Shown here: positions 8,496-16,328 of the stretch, in pieces
Layout of the letters: the number at the start of each line of letters is the position of its first letter
How positions within the stretch are numbered: position 1 is the first letter of the stretch
Origin: Anaerolineae bacterium
Lineage (GTDB): Bacteria > Chloroflexota > Anaerolineae > Aggregatilineales > Phototrophicaceae
Assembly: GCA_026645945.1 (NCBI GenBank)
Contig: JAPKMO010000038.1
Span: forward strand, 1 to 35,225
Direction: 5' to 3'
DNA: 35,225 nucleotides
Position numbers and translations under genes: made by a program
The notes under the pieces: model-generated
Database searches by the model: none
Seen by the model: only the letters and a program-made list of their open reading frames with translations
What the model was told of the DNA's origin: nothing

Positions 8496-9968
8496 CTAAG
8501 ACGAGCGCATGGCCTCAAGCTGCTGTTTGAGGATGTCCGTCACGACCTGGGCGTTGGCTTTGCCGCCCATCGCCTTCATCACCTGGCCCATTAGCGCCCC
8601 GAAGAGCTTTTCTTTGCCGTTCAGGTAATCCCGCGCCATCGCGGCGTTTTCGGCCAGCACGTTTGTTACCGCCTGCCGGATAGTATCCTGGTCGGAAACC
8701 TGCGCCAGCCCGCGCGCCGCGACGATCAACGCCGGGTCGCTGCCGGTTTCCCACATTTCGGCCAGCACCGTCGCCGCCGTGCCTTTGTTCAGCGTGCCGG
8801 CGTCCACCAGTTTCACCAGTTCGGCGAACTGCCGCGCCGTGATGCGGGTGGATTCGATGTTTTCGCGCTCGAAGCCTTTTTCGTTCATCAGCGCGAACAG
8901 CCCGCCTAATATCCAGTTGGCCGCCGACTTGGGATTGACGCCCGCCGACAGTGTTTCTTCGTAATAGTGGGCGATGGCCTGTTCCGCCACAAGCTGCCGC
9001 GCGTCGTATTCGCTCAGGCCGAAGGTTTCCATAAAACGGCGGCGTTTGGCCTCCGGCAGTTCTGGCAGGCGGGCGCGGACTTCCTCCACCCATTCGCGGC
9101 TGATTTCAACCACCGGCAGATCGGGTTCGGGGAAGTAGCGGTATTCATCGGCGCGCTCCTTATAACGCTGGATGACGAGCCGCTGTTTGGCCTCGTCCCA
9201 GCCCAGCGTAGCCTGCTTGACCTCACCGCCGCTTTCCCACAGGTTGATCTGCCGCTCGATTTCGGCCAGGCTGGCGCGGTACAGGCTGCGAATGCTGTTG
9301 AGATTTTTGATCTCGGTGCGAGTGCGGAACTCAGCATCGTTTTTGTGCATCACGCTGATGTTCGGCTCGACCCGCAGCACGCCTTTGGACATATCGCCGT
9401 TGTTCACGCCCAGGTATTGTAGGATAGCGCGCAGCGTCCGCGTGAAGGCTTCGGCCTCGTCGGCGCTGTTGATGTCCGGCTCGGTGACGATCTCCAACAG
9501 CGGCACACCGGCGCGGTTGTAGTCCACCAGGCTGCTGCCCCCGCCGATATGCGTCAGCTTGCCGGTATCTTCTTCCAGGTGCGCGCGGCGGATGCGGATG
9601 CGCTTCTGGTACGGCTCGCCGTCCGGCGGTGTCACTTCGATGTCCAGCCAGCCGTTGACCGCCAGCGGGCGCTCGTACTGGCTGATCTGGTAGCCTTTGG
9701 GCAGGTCGGGGTAAAAGTAGTTTTTGCGGGCGAACTGGTTCACCGGCGGGATTTCGCAGTGCAGCGCCAGCCCGACCATCAGGCCGAACTCGACCGCCTG
9801 GCGGTTGATGACCGGCAGCGTGCCGGGCAGCCCCAGCGACACCGGGTCAACGGCGGTATTGGGGGAGGCTTCCACGCTGTCTACCACCGGGCAGCCGCTG
9901 AACATCTTACTTTTGGTCAGCAGTTCGGCATGAATCTCCAGGCCGATGATGGGTTTCCAATCGCTCAT
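8496..9968 (-). CDS. gatB: Aspartyl/glutamyl-tRNA amidotransferase subunit B
   Basis: Subunit B of the GatCAB complex, which converts Glu-tRNA(Gln) and Asp-tRNA(Asn) to the amide forms. Seen in 490 aa: N-terminal [20 protein letters not shown], then [34 protein letters not shown] and HLEEDTGKL, and a C-terminal YqeY-like tail domain with MGGKANAQ. All are hallmarks of GatB. The start is ATG at 9968 (MSDWKPIIG), where family similarity begins; the longer in-frame extension to 10052 is not conserved in character. gatA and gatC are not in the window. It lies downstream of, and probably co-transcribed with, the GT2 and ferredoxin-fold genes. Confidence 0.96.
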   Translation of the reverse strand: MSDWKPIIGLEIHAELLTKSKMFSGCPVVDSVEASPNTAVDPVSLGLPGTLPVINRQAVEFGLMVGLALHCEIPPVNQFARKNYFYPDLPKGYQISQYERPLAVNGWLDIEVTPPDGEPYQKRIRIRRAHLEEDTGKLTHIGGGSSLVDYNRAGVPLLEIVTEPDINSADEAEAFTRTLRAILQYLGVNNGDMSKGVLRVEPNISVMHKNDAEFRTRTEIKNLNSIRSLYRASLAEIERQINLWESGGEVKQATLGWDEAKQRLVIQRYKERADEYRYFPEPDLPVVEISREWVEEVRARLPELPEAKRRRFMETFGLSEYDARQLVAEQAIAHYYEETLSAGVNPKSAANWILGGLFALMNEKGFERENIESTRITARQFAELVKLVDAGTLNKGTAATVLAEMWETGSDPALIVAARGLAQVSDQDTIRQAVTNVLAENAAMARDYLNGKEKLFGALMGQVMKAMGGKANAQVVTDILKQQLEAMRSS

Positions 9969-10041
9969 GAACGTTTCGTCCTGCTGGTGTGGGCCGGTCA
10001 GTGAGGAGAATTGTACCGCCGGAAACGGCATCGAACCAGCG

Positions 10042-10338
10042 TTAACCGCCATCCCCGAACAGGCGGGCGAAGCCGGGATACGGCGCGAGCGGGATGATCT
10101 CGAACGTAATCAACCCTTCGCGCACCAGCGGCAGCGAATCGGGCGCGGCGCGGGCGGCATCCATGTCGGGGCATTCCAGCACCAGCACCGCTTCGTGCCG
10201 GTCGGCGCGGAAGTACAGCTCACGGATCACGCCGTCCAGGTACAGTTCCCAGGTGCGGGCGTCCTCGGCCTTCAAATGCGGCGCGAACTGCTCATCTGAT
10301 ATACCGGGGACTTCCCGTTCCAGGGCAAGGAACTTCAA
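10042..10338 (-). CDS. Small dimeric alpha/beta-barrel (ferredoxin-fold) protein
   Basis: Protein of 98 aa beginning [12 protein letters not shown]. The pattern of beta strands, [14 protein letters not shown] helix, [18 protein letters not shown] and [12 protein letters not shown] resembles muconolactone-isomerase/YCII-like dimeric alpha-beta barrel proteins. The biochemical role is unknown. The start is TTG at 10338, with AGGAGG 5 nt upstream (10344-10349). The ATG in between is out of frame and is followed at once by a stop. Its ribosome site overlaps the stop codon of the upstream glycosyltransferase, so coupling is tight. Confidence 0.75.
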   Translation of the reverse strand: MKFLALEREVPGISDEQFAPHLKAEDARTWELYLDGVIRELYFRADRHEAVLVLECPDMDAARAAPDSLPLVREGLITFEIIPLAPYPGFARLFGDGG

Positions 10339-10347
10339 ACCATCCTC

Positions 10348-11265
10348 CTAAAACCCCGGCAGCGCGCGGAGAAGCTGGCGGAAAGCAGCATGTTTGGGTC
10401 GGCTGGTCGGGCGCGGCAGGTAATACAGCGCGCCGGGGACGATGCGAATCAGGCAGTTGATACCCAGGATGAGTTTGTACAGCACCGCCGCCAGCCTGCC
10501 GTAATGCTTGCGGAAAAAATGCACCCGGCTGCGGTACAGGCGCAGCAGCGTTTCGACCTTCACCGCCCGGCTGCTGCCGCCCCACAGATGCACCGTTTCC
10601 ACCTCCGGGGTAAAGTAGACCTTCCAGCCGGCCTGTTTGAAGCGGTAGCACCAGTCCACTTCTTCCGAGTACATAAAAAAGCTCTCGTCCATCAGGCCGA
10701 CCTGCCGCACCGCCTCGGCGCGCGCCAGCATGAACGCGCCCATAATCACGTCCACTTCGCGCACGTCGCCGTAGTCCCAGTCGGTCATGGCATAACCGCC
10801 AAACAGCGGGTTTTTAGGGAACAGTTTGTCCAGCCCGAAGGCGATCACCAGTTCGCTCCACAGCGTCGGGAAGCGGTAGCAGGACGGCTGCAATCGCCCA
10901 TCTTCGTACAGCAGCTTGCAGCCCGCCAGCCCGGCCTGCGGGCGTTCGTCTAGGAAGGCCACCATATGATCTATCGCCCGCTCTTTAACAAAAGCGTCGC
11001 TGTTCAGCAGCAGGATATAACGCCCTTCGGCGGCCTGCATGGCCTGGTTGTTGGCGCGGGCGAAGCCGACATTTTCGGTATTGGCGATCAGGCGGACATT
11101 CGGAAAATCGCGGCGCACCATCTCCGGGCTGCCGTCGCCGGAGGCGTTGTCCACCACCCAGGTTTCGTAGGAAACGTTTTTGACGGTTGTTTCGACATCA
11201 CGCAGGCATTTTGCCAGCAGATCGCGGGTGTTCCAGTTGACGATGATGATCGAAAGATCGAGCAT
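10348..11265 (-). CDS. Family 2 glycosyltransferase
   Basis: Inverting GT-A glycosyltransferase of 305 aa, probably cytoplasmic and membrane-associated, transferring a sugar to a polysaccharide or lipid-linked acceptor. Seen: LSIIIVNWNTRDLL at the N-terminus, VVDNASGDGS, ENVGFARANNQ, the metal-site equivalent LLLNSDAF, and GAFMLARAEAVRQVGLMDESFFMYSEEVDWC split across the acceptor region, as in rhamnosyltransferase (WbbL/RfbF-like) members. A C-terminal amphipathic, Arg-rich region may contact the membrane. The ribosome site GGAAAG precedes the ATG. Donor and acceptor cannot be assigned. Confidence 0.9.
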   Translation of the reverse strand: MLDLSIIIVNWNTRDLLAKCLRDVETTVKNVSYETWVVDNASGDGSPEMVRRDFPNVRLIANTENVGFARANNQAMQAAEGRYILLLNSDAFVKERAIDHMVAFLDERPQAGLAGCKLLYEDGRLQPSCYRFPTLWSELVIAFGLDKLFPKNPLFGGYAMTDWDYGDVREVDVIMGAFMLARAEAVRQVGLMDESFFMYSEEVDWCYRFKQAGWKVYFTPEVETVHLWGGSSRAVKVETLLRLYRSRVHFFRKHYGRLAAVLYKLILGINCLIRIVPGALYYLPRPTSRPKHAAFRQLLRALPGF

Positions 11266-11416
11266 ATCGAATACTTTCCGGTGAGTGCGGCCTGGTTCAA
11301 CTTCTAATCGGTGTTCCTTGCTTAAGCCTTGCGCGTTATACTGAGGGAATTGTGTGGATTATATCCTGCCGCCGCCTGCCGGCGATATAACCATACCGTG
11401 ATTATAAAGGGATATT

Positions 11417-12160
11417 ATGTCTATCGAATCGGAAAAAGACCTGATCGGCCTGCTGCGAATCGGCAGAATCGTGGGGCTAACCCTGCAAAAGATGACCGCG
11501 AGCCTGCGCTCCGGCATCACCACCGGCGAACTGGACGCCATCGGCGCGGAGCTGCTTCGGAAGGAAGGCGCGCGCTCCGCCCCGATTTTAACCTACAACT
11601 TCCCCGGCGCGACCTGTATCAGCATCAATGACGAGGCGGCGCACGGCATCCCCGGCAGCCGGGTGATTCAGACCGGCGATCTGGTCAATATAGACGTATC
11701 GGCGGAACTGGACGGGTATTTTGCCGATACCGGCGCGACTGTACCGATGCTGCCGGTGGAGCCGCTGAAACAAAAGCTGGCCGACTGCACCCGGTCGGCG
11801 CTGGAAAAAGGGCTGACGGCGGCGCGTGCCGGCAACCGCATTTATGACATCGGGCGGACAATGGAAAATGAGGTGCGGCGCTGCGGCTTCCACATCATCC
11901 GCGATCTGCCCGGTCATGGCGTGGGGCGCAAGCTGCACGAGCCGCCCAGCGTGCCGGGATTTTTTAACAAACGTGCCAACGACATCCTTAAGGAAGGGCT
12001 GGTCATTACCATCGAGCCGTTCGTTTCCACCCGCGCCAGCCACATCGTCACGGCTGCCGACGGCTGGACGCTGAAAACGCCCGATGGCAGTCTGGTGGCG
12101 CAGTATGAACATACCGTCGTCATTACCAAAGATCGTCCCATCCTGGTCACGGCGGTATAA
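11417..12160 (+). CDS. map: Methionine aminopeptidase, type I
   Basis: Removes the initiator methionine from nascent proteins. In 247 aa all five dinuclear metal ligands are present: D93, D104, H167, E200 and E231. Their spacing (11, 63, 33, 31) equals that of E. coli MetAP. H76 in AAHGIPG corresponds to the substrate-binding His. The ATG at 11417 has AAAGGGA upstream. The 150-bp gap to the divergent GT2 gene has -10-like hexamers on both strands but no clear -35 element. The gene is not in the ribosomal adk-map-infA context common elsewhere. A type A repeat follows the stop directly. Confidence 0.95.
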   Translation: MSIESEKDLIGLLRIGRIVGLTLQKMTASLRSGITTGELDAIGAELLRKEGARSAPILTYNFPGATCISINDEAAHGIPGSRVIQTGDLVNIDVSAELDGYFADTGATVPMLPVEPLKQKLADCTRSALEKGLTAARAGNRIYDIGRTMENEVRRCGFHIIRDLPGHGVGRKLHEPPSVPGFFNKRANDILKEGLVITIEPFVSTRASHIVTAADGWTLKTPDGSLVAQYEHTVVITKDRPILVTAV

Positions 12161-12167
12161 TGAGTTA

Positions 12168-12355
12168 ATGGATGAACGGAAAGAATGGGCCTGATAAACA
12201 GTGGGCTGAAGCCCACTGTCTTGGCTGAAACCCGCTGGCAACGGGCTAAAGCCCACTGTCTTGGCTGAAACCCGCTGGCAACGGGCTAAAGCCCACTGTC
12301 TTGGCTGAAGCCCACTGTCCACTCAGGATCAGGCACAGTCTAATGGTTTATCCAT
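12168..12355 (+). repeat. Type A MITE/REP-like element, copy 2, with 40-bp tandem units
   Basis: Ends are ATGGATGAAC (12168-12177) and GTTTATCCAT (12346-12355), inverted repeats with one mismatch. The body is a chain of AGTGGGCT..AGCCCACT palindromes with an exact 40-bp period (12211-12250, 12251-12290, then a partial unit). The right side CCACTCAGGATCAGGCACAG matches copy 1. No ORF. Confidence 0.9.
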
Positions 12356-12392
12356 AAAATAATTCGCGTGAATCGGAAAGGGTAGTCGAATC

Positions 12393-12803
12393 GTGAAAGG
12401 TTTAGCCGGGACGTGGTACGGCCAGCGCGGCTCGCGGCTGGTGCTGTCCGTCGCGCATGATGGCCGTATCGAGGGAAAATACCACACGTCGAATGACAAC
12501 GAGCCGCATACCACCTTCGACGTAAGCGGCATGAGCGATACGCGCGCGTTTGGTGGCAGCCGCAGCGTGGGTTTTGTGGTGTGCTGGAACAACGAATATG
12601 TCAACCAGCACTCCGTCACCGCTTGGTCGGGGCAGTACCAGATCATCAACGGCGAGGAAGTGCTGGCGACAAGCTGGCTGCTAACCCGCGAAACCGCCCC
12701 GGAAGATGATTGGGCGGCCACGATGGTCGGGCAGGATACTTTCCGCCGCGCGCCGGTTGGCGAAGCCCAGGCCAGCGAATTTGAAGGCCGGACGGGCGGG
12801 TGA
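12393..12803 (+). CDS. Avidin/streptavidin-family biotin-binding protein
   Basis: Protein of 136 aa aligning along its full length with streptavidin. Seen: LAGTWYGQRGS, GKYHTSNDN, VGFVVCWNNEY, NQHSVTAWSGQY, SWLLT and MVGQDTFRR. Positions equivalent to streptavidin biotin contacts are kept: S14 (S27), Y30 (Y43), N36 (N49), W65 (W79), S74 (S88), T76 (T90), W78 (W92), W95 (W108), W107 (W120) and D115 (D128). Two differ: G10 replaces N23, and T32 replaces S45. Both belong to the ureido-oxygen site, so affinity may be lower. There is no signal peptide, so the product appears cytoplasmic, unlike classical avidins. GTG start with GGAAAGGG upstream. The stop is 7 bp from the MaoC-type gene. Confidence 0.9.
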   Translation: MKGLAGTWYGQRGSRLVLSVAHDGRIEGKYHTSNDNEPHTTFDVSGMSDTRAFGGSRSVGFVVCWNNEYVNQHSVTAWSGQYQIINGEEVLATSWLLTRETAPEDDWAATMVGQDTFRRAPVGEAQASEFEGRTGG

Positions 12804-12810
12804 ACCGGCG

Positions 12811-13269
12811 ATGTCCGGCAAATATTACGAGGATTTAACGGTCGGGATGCGTATCCAGCATGAGCTGGGGCGCACGATCACCGAGGCCGACAACGTGCTG
12901 TTTTGCAGCCTGACGATGAACCCGCAGCCGCTGCACCTGAACGAGGACTTCGCCGCGCAAACGCGCTTTGGGCGGCGCATCGTCAACGGCATCTTTTCGA
13001 TGGGGCTGGTCGTCGGCCTGACAGTCGCTGATCTGACGCAGGGGACGATCATCGCTAACCTGGGTTACGAACAGGTCAACCATCCGCATCCGCTTTTTCA
13101 CGGCGATACGCTGTATGTGGAGACGGAAATTCTGAGCAAACGGGACAGCCAGTCCAACCCCGGCGCCGGACTGGTGACGATGAAACACACCGGGCGCAAC
13201 CAGGACGGCGCGGTGTGCGTGGAAGTGACGCGCACGGCGCTGTTCCTCCGGCGTCCTGCCGCGCCATAA
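12811..13269 (+). CDS. MaoC-type hot-dog dehydratase
   Basis: Protein of 152 aa with the single-hot-dog MaoC fold. Seen: YYEDLTVGMRI near the start, the hydratase segment TMNPQPLHLNEDFA (H42), then FGRRIVNGIFSMGLVVGLTV. It probably hydrates or dehydrates an acyl-CoA, similar to mesaconyl-CoA or (R)-enoyl-CoA hydratases. The position where (R)-hydratases carry the catalytic Asp seems to be N37, so the precise chemistry is uncertain. The ATG at 12811 follows the avidin stop by 7 bp, indicating one transcript. No citramalyl- or methylmalonyl-CoA pathway gene lies in the window to fix the substrate. Confidence 0.85.
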   Translation: MSGKYYEDLTVGMRIQHELGRTITEADNVLFCSLTMNPQPLHLNEDFAAQTRFGRRIVNGIFSMGLVVGLTVADLTQGTIIANLGYEQVNHPHPLFHGDTLYVETEILSKRDSQSNPGAGLVTMKHTGRNQDGAVCVEVTRTALFLRRPAAP

Positions 13270-13332
13270 CACCCGGACAGCCCGATTTTTGAACATATTT
13301 TCGACCGGCGGCGTATACATCATGTAACGGGG

Positions 13333-13548
13333 ATGTCATGGGGCGGGGGTGTTCGGATGAGACTTTATCGAGGCTGCGTGTTCGTCTTTTTCGGGCTGGT
13401 GGTGGCGCTGTTTTCGGTCGCGTTCAGCCGGGTGTTCGGCCTGGCCGGTCTGCTGCTGCCACCGGCGCTGGTCGGTTTCGCCTACATCTGGGTAGACAGC
13501 TTCTTGGCGGAACTCATTCGCTGGGATGAAGACCACAACCGGGACTGA
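13333..13548 (+). CDS. Small two-helix membrane protein
   Basis: 71 aa, not recognised. Two adjacent hydrophobic segments (about residues 14-31 and 35-53) are followed by an acidic, Asp/Glu-rich tail LIRWDEDHNRD. The start could be ATG 13333 or ATG 13357; the latter has a GGCGGGGG stretch upstream and would give 63 aa. A weak promoter (TTGAAC at 13289, TATACA at 13314, 19-bp spacer) lies upstream. It precedes the 2TM gene cluster on the same strand by 99 bp and may belong functionally with it, but nothing in its sequence shows this. Confidence 0.6.
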   Translation: MSWGGGVRMRLYRGCVFVFFGLVVALFSVAFSRVFGLAGLLLPPALVGFAYIWVDSFLAELIRWDEDHNRD

Positions 13549-13647
13549 TTCACAACCCGAATACCTCATTTTGCGTACAAGGAAATAAGATAGTGTCCGA
13601 GCAGAGGGCGGAGTTTTAAGCTGCTTTCTGAATCCGAGGAAAACATC

Positions 13648-14154
13648 ATGCGCGATAACCAACTGGATTACGCGGCCATCCGCCGCCGGGTGGAAGTTGA
13701 ACTTCAGCAGGAACGCCGCCGGGGGCAGATCGCGCTGTTTGCCGTCAACTGCATGATATTTTTCGTCTTTATGATGGTGACGTGGGTTCTGGTTCCCTCC
13801 ACGTCGTCGAACTTTATGCTGACGGACGATGTGCTGGCGGCCATCATTATGCTGTCGGTAGGTTGGGCGACGGGGTTGTTCCTGCACGGGCTGTCCGCTT
13901 TTGCCATCGGCTCGAAAAACTGGAACGACCGACGGCGCAAAACCCTGATGGTGCGGGAAATCGAATACGCGCGGCTGGGGCTGGATGATATGATGCTGGA
14001 CGACGCCGCGCCCGTCGAAAAAGCCAAACGCGGCAGGCTGCACCTTTCTAACGAAGGCGAGCTGCTGGACATCGTGGACGACGAATGGTCGGACGAAGCG
14101 CCGCCAGACACTTTAGCAGCAGGGGGAAACGATGCTGTTAATCGGTTTAGGTGA
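13648..14154 (+). CDS. 2TM-domain protein with C-terminal LSNEGELL motif
   Basis: 168 aa, no enzymatic domain. Architecture: a basic helix (AIRRRVEVELQQERRRG), two hydrophobic segments at about 28-50 and 62-86, a charged linker, then the motif GRLHLSNEGELLDIVDDEW at about 129-147. The same order (basic helix, 2TM, charged helix, Arg/Lys-rich patch, L-[ST]-x-[DE]-GEL) recurs in the next gene and at the C-terminus of the following Ser/Thr kinase. S134 is the aligned Ser/Thr. ATG with GAGGAAA at ideal distance. It overlaps the next gene by 23 bp, so the two are coupled. Likely role: a partner or substrate of the neighbouring kinase; this is inference. Confidence 0.82.
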   Translation: MRDNQLDYAAIRRRVEVELQQERRRGQIALFAVNCMIFFVFMMVTWVLVPSTSSNFMLTDDVLAAIIMLSVGWATGLFLHGLSAFAIGSKNWNDRRRKTLMVREIEYARLGLDDMMLDDAAPVEKAKRGRLHLSNEGELLDIVDDEWSDEAPPDTLAAGGNDAVNRFR

Positions 14155-14632
14155 GATTATCATCCTGGCGATGGTCGCCATCGGGGGCCTGCTGCTGGCG
14201 CGAACGGCCATGCTGTCGAAAGCTGCCAGGCAGCCAAAACCCGGCGCGGCCTTCGCAGCGGGCGCCGGCGAGCCGGATTTTGATTCGATCCGGCAGCGGG
14301 TGGAGCGCCGCTTCCACCGCCGTTATGAGATGGTCGCGCATATTGTGATGTATCTGGTGATTATCGTCGGCCTGTGGATTCTGCATGTGCCGCCGACGGC
14401 GCTGATCCTGATCGCCGGCGCGTGGGGGCTGGCGGTGCTGCTTCATGGCCTGCAATTTTGGTTTGCGGAGATGAGTGACCGCGCCATCGAGCGCGAGATC
14501 GAACGCGAGCGCAGCCGTTTTTACGAAGCGGACAAGCCCAAACGCAGCCACCTGCGGCTGTCCGACGAGGGCGAACTGCTGGATGTGATCGAAGACGAAT
14601 GGGAAGCCAGCGAAAAACACAAGCGTGGTTAA
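14132..14632 (+). CDS. 2TM-domain protein with extra N-terminal TM and LSDEGELL motif
   Basis: 166 aa. An N-terminal membrane segment (2-24) is followed by a linker, a basic helix (SIRQRVERRFHRRYEM), the 2TM core (about 69-88 and 90-112, with H70, H85 and H105), a charged helix EREIERERSRF, and the motif KRSHLRLSDEGELLDVIEDEW, in which S144 aligns with S134 of the preceding protein and T508 of the kinase. The start ATG lies inside the previous gene after a GGGGG-type ribosome site. A promoter for the kinase begins directly after its stop. Confidence 0.82.
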   Translation: MLLIGLGEIIILAMVAIGGLLLARTAMLSKAARQPKPGAAFAAGAGEPDFDSIRQRVERRFHRRYEMVAHIVMYLVIIVGLWILHVPPTALILIAGAWGLAVLLHGLQFWFAEMSDRAIEREIERERSRFYEADKPKRSHLRLSDEGELLDVIEDEWEASEKHKRG

Positions 14633-14661
14633 TTGAACGCCTGCCCCATGTCGTCTATAAT
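14633..14661 (+). promoter_or_regulatory. Promoter of the 2TM Ser/Thr kinase gene
   Basis: TTGAAC (14633-14638), a 17-bp spacer and TATAAT (14656-14661). The predicted transcription start near 14668 lies 34 bp before the kinase ATG. The kinase can therefore be expressed separately from the two upstream 2TM genes. Confidence 0.75.
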
Positions 14662-14701
14662 CCATAATAACACGCTAAAACAGTTTCACGAGGGGCGCGG
14701 T

Positions 14702-16315
14702 ATGGCGTTGTACGAAGGGCAGATGGTCGGCCCGTATCAGATCGTGGGGCAGCTTGGGCAGGGCGGCATGGCGAGTGTTTATAAAGCCTACCACGCCAAA
14801 CTCGACCGCCATGTCGCCATCAAGGTCATGCACCAGGCTTTCCTGGACGACCCCAATTTCCAGACCCGCTTCGCGCGCGAAGCCCAGATCGTCGCCAAGC
14901 TGGAACACCCGCATATCGTGCAGGTTTACGACTATGCCGAAACCGAAGGCCAGCCCTACCTGGTGATGAAATACATCGAGGGGCGCACGCTCAAAAACTT
15001 GCTTTCCGCCGGGCCGCTGCCGCTGGAGCAGGTCGTCCAGATCATGACGCCTATCGCCGAGGCGCTGACCTACGCGCACGAACGCGGCGTGCTGCACCGG
15101 GACATCAAACCCTCGAATATCGTTTTGGACGCTTCCGGCACGCCCTACCTGACCGATTTCGGGCTGGCGCGCATCGCCCAGGCCGGCGAATCCACCCTGA
15201 GCCAGGATATGATCCTCGGCACGCCTCAGTACATCTCACCAGAGCAGGCGCGCGGCGAGCGCGAGCTGGACGCCCGTACCGATGTTTATTCGTTCGGCGT
15301 CATCCTCTACGAAATGGTGGTCGGGCGCGTGCCGTTCAACGCCGATACGCCCTACGCCATCGTCCACGACCACATTTATACCCCGCTGCCCATGCCCTCG
15401 AAGGTTAACCCGAACGTGCCGCCGGCAGTTGAAAGCGTGCTGGTTAAGGCGCTGGCGAAAAACCCGGTGGAGCGTTACGCCACCCCCGCCGACCTGATGG
15501 CCGACTTCCGGCAGGCGCTAAACGAATCCGGCCTGCGGGTGATGTCCCCGGCCCAGAGGCCGGATGCCGCCCCGGCGCGCCCGCAGCCGATGGACGACGC
15601 GCCTACCATCACCGATCAATCGCCCCGCGCCGGCAGCAGCGGTAGCAAACGTTATGTCAGCATTCCGTCGCCCGTGCCACCCAAACCCCCGGCCCCGCCC
15701 CGCGTGGAAGCGCGCCTGGATATGGGCGGTGTCAACTGGGACGATGTGGGGCAAAAAATCGAGCAGGGCGTCCGGCGCGGCGGCGGCGTGGTGGCCGAAA
15801 TTGTGCGTTCGATCCAGGAAGCGGTTGACGAAAACAAAAAACCCATCTCCGACGAGGAGCGCGTGCGCCGCCGCATCCAGAAGCGGTACGAGGAGCGCAA
15901 CGGTTTTATCATCCACCTGACGATTTACATCGTCATGAACCTGGTGTTCTGGAGCATGTGGGCAGGAGCGCAAGACCTGTTCACCGCCATCTTCGAAAAC
16001 GGCCAGCTTCCTGTTGGCGATCTGGGTTTTCCCTGGCCGATTTTCATCACTTTTTTCTGGGGCATTGGCGTGGTGGCGAATTTCATGGAATACTACAATA
16101 AGTATGGGCCGGGCGCGGAAAAACGCGAGCGGCTGGTACAGCAGGAACTGGAACGCGAGCGTCAGCGCCGCACCGAGGCCTACTACGATGCCAAACCGAA
16201 GCGCGACCGCCGTATGCGGCTGACCGAGGACGGCGAACTGGAAGAAGTGGCCGACGACGAATACGACGAGGAATACGAAAAACCCAAACGCGGGCGTGGG
16301 CGCAGCCGTCGTTAA
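14702..16315 (+). CDS. Ser/Thr protein kinase with C-terminal 2TM tail
   Basis: 537 aa. Kinase domain at about 11-275: glycine loop GQGGMASVYKA, ATP lysine K41 (VAIKVM), catalytic loop HRDIKPSN with D134, DFGLA with D152, activation-segment end SPEQARGE, and a subdomain IX Asp (DVYSFGVILYEM). A Pro-rich, low-complexity linker (about 285-345) follows. Then come a basic helix (RVRRRIQKRYEER), two membrane segments (about 401-421 and 440-462), a charged helix (QQELERERQRR) and the motif MRLTEDGELEE with T508. The C-terminal 150 residues are homologous in layout to the two preceding proteins. There are no PASTA repeats. The start ATG 14702 has GAGGGG 6 nt upstream. The kinase domain would be cytoplasmic. 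Confidence 0.93.
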   Translation: MALYEGQMVGPYQIVGQLGQGGMASVYKAYHAKLDRHVAIKVMHQAFLDDPNFQTRFAREAQIVAKLEHPHIVQVYDYAETEGQPYLVMKYIEGRTLKNLLSAGPLPLEQVVQIMTPIAEALTYAHERGVLHRDIKPSNIVLDASGTPYLTDFGLARIAQAGESTLSQDMILGTPQYISPEQARGERELDARTDVYSFGVILYEMVVGRVPFNADTPYAIVHDHIYTPLPMPSKVNPNVPPAVESVLVKALAKNPVERYATPADLMADFRQALNESGLRVMSPAQRPDAAPARPQPMDDAPTITDQSPRAGSSGSKRYVSIPSPVPPKPPAPPRVEARLDMGGVNWDDVGQKIEQGVRRGGGVVAEIVRSIQEAVDENKKPISDEERVRRRIQKRYEERNGFIIHLTIYIVMNLVFWSMWAGAQDLFTAIFENGQLPVGDLGFPWPIFITFFWGIGVVANFMEYYNKYGPGAEKRERLVQQELERERQRRTEAYYDAKPKRDRRMRLTEDGELEEVADDEYDEEYEKPKRGRGRSRR

Positions 16316-16328
16316 TGAATGGCGCGGC

